Of a stretch of DNA of 64,000 nucleotides, positions 63,962-64,000 are shown piece by piece (position 1 is the stretch's first letter; each line of letters opens with the position of its first letter). The DNA is taken from the NCBI GenBank assembly GCA_947396885.1, contig OX377202.1, positions 3,968,001 through 4,032,000 on the forward strand, read 5' to 3'. This DNA is from Heligmosomoides polygyrus polygyrus (lineage: Eukaryota > Nematoda > Chromadorea > Rhabditida > Heligmosomidae). A program made the position numbers and the translations under genes. Under the pieces are notes generated by a model. That model worked only from the letters and a program-made list of their open reading frames with translations. It made no database searches and was not told the DNA's origin.

Positions 63962-64000
63962 CTGAAATGAAAGCATCGAGTTCCACGAAAGCGAATGAAT

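Overview
The window looks like nuclear DNA of a nematode, most likely a clade V strongylid (hookworm-like) worm. Three things support this. Genes are split into small exons by short GT/AG introns. Mariner/Tc1 elements and RTE/CR1-type non-LTR fragments are very abundant. The RTE fragment near 61 kb reads like the RTE elements common in hookworm genomes. Species assignment is inference. Nothing bacterial was seen: no operons, no ribosome binding sites and no CRISPR array.

Three host gene models can be supported, all on the minus strand. (1) A SLC6 sodium:neurotransmitter symporter runs from a start codon at 38609 down to 26045. I assembled 13 exons whose phases all agree. They encode about 475 residues covering TM1 to TM10; TM11, TM12 and the tail are missing, possibly in or beyond the 200-N gap at 25500-25699. 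(2) The last three coding exons of an SCP2 sterol-carrier-domain protein lie at 62502-63961, with the gene continuing past the right edge. (3) Three phase-compatible exons at 57030, 51588 and 49241 probably form the 3' end of an unrecognised cysteine-containing protein. A weak coding candidate lies in the first 1.3 kb.

Most of the rest is repeats. From left to right: a ~370-bp tandem repeat (1.2-3.4 kb); palindromic repeats (4.8-5.6 kb); a complex satellite alternating ~82 and ~98 bp (6.1-7.4 kb); many copies of one tRNA-derived SINE (about 3.8, 8.8, 9.1, 9.7, 14.1, 14.7, 15.2, 18.3, 20.8, 36.0, 39.4, 42.9 and 46.1 kb); inverted, tRNA-headed elements (10.6-12.6 and 22.1-23.4 kb, with a shuffled copy at 13.1 kb); a related tRNA-headed element carrying a 114-bp minisatellite (43.2-44.1 kb) with a simpler copy at 58.8 kb; CR1-like fragments (11.4, 51.8, 57.6 kb); RTE-like fragments (18.8, 27.7, 60.7 kb); three mariners (19.6, 40.1, 46.3 kb); a Tc3-like element at 53.7-56.6 kb; and at least five MITEs with 3-bp TTA/TCA duplications (33.5, 45.1, 46.4, 60.2, 61.7 kb).

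The most striking architecture is nesting. At 46.1-48.0 kb a MITE sits inside a mariner that sits inside a SINE. At 53.7-56.6 kb a DD37D element sits inside a Tc3-like element, which sits inside a probable host intron. All transposase reading frames seen carry stops, frameshifts or lost catalytic residues, so the copies appear dead.
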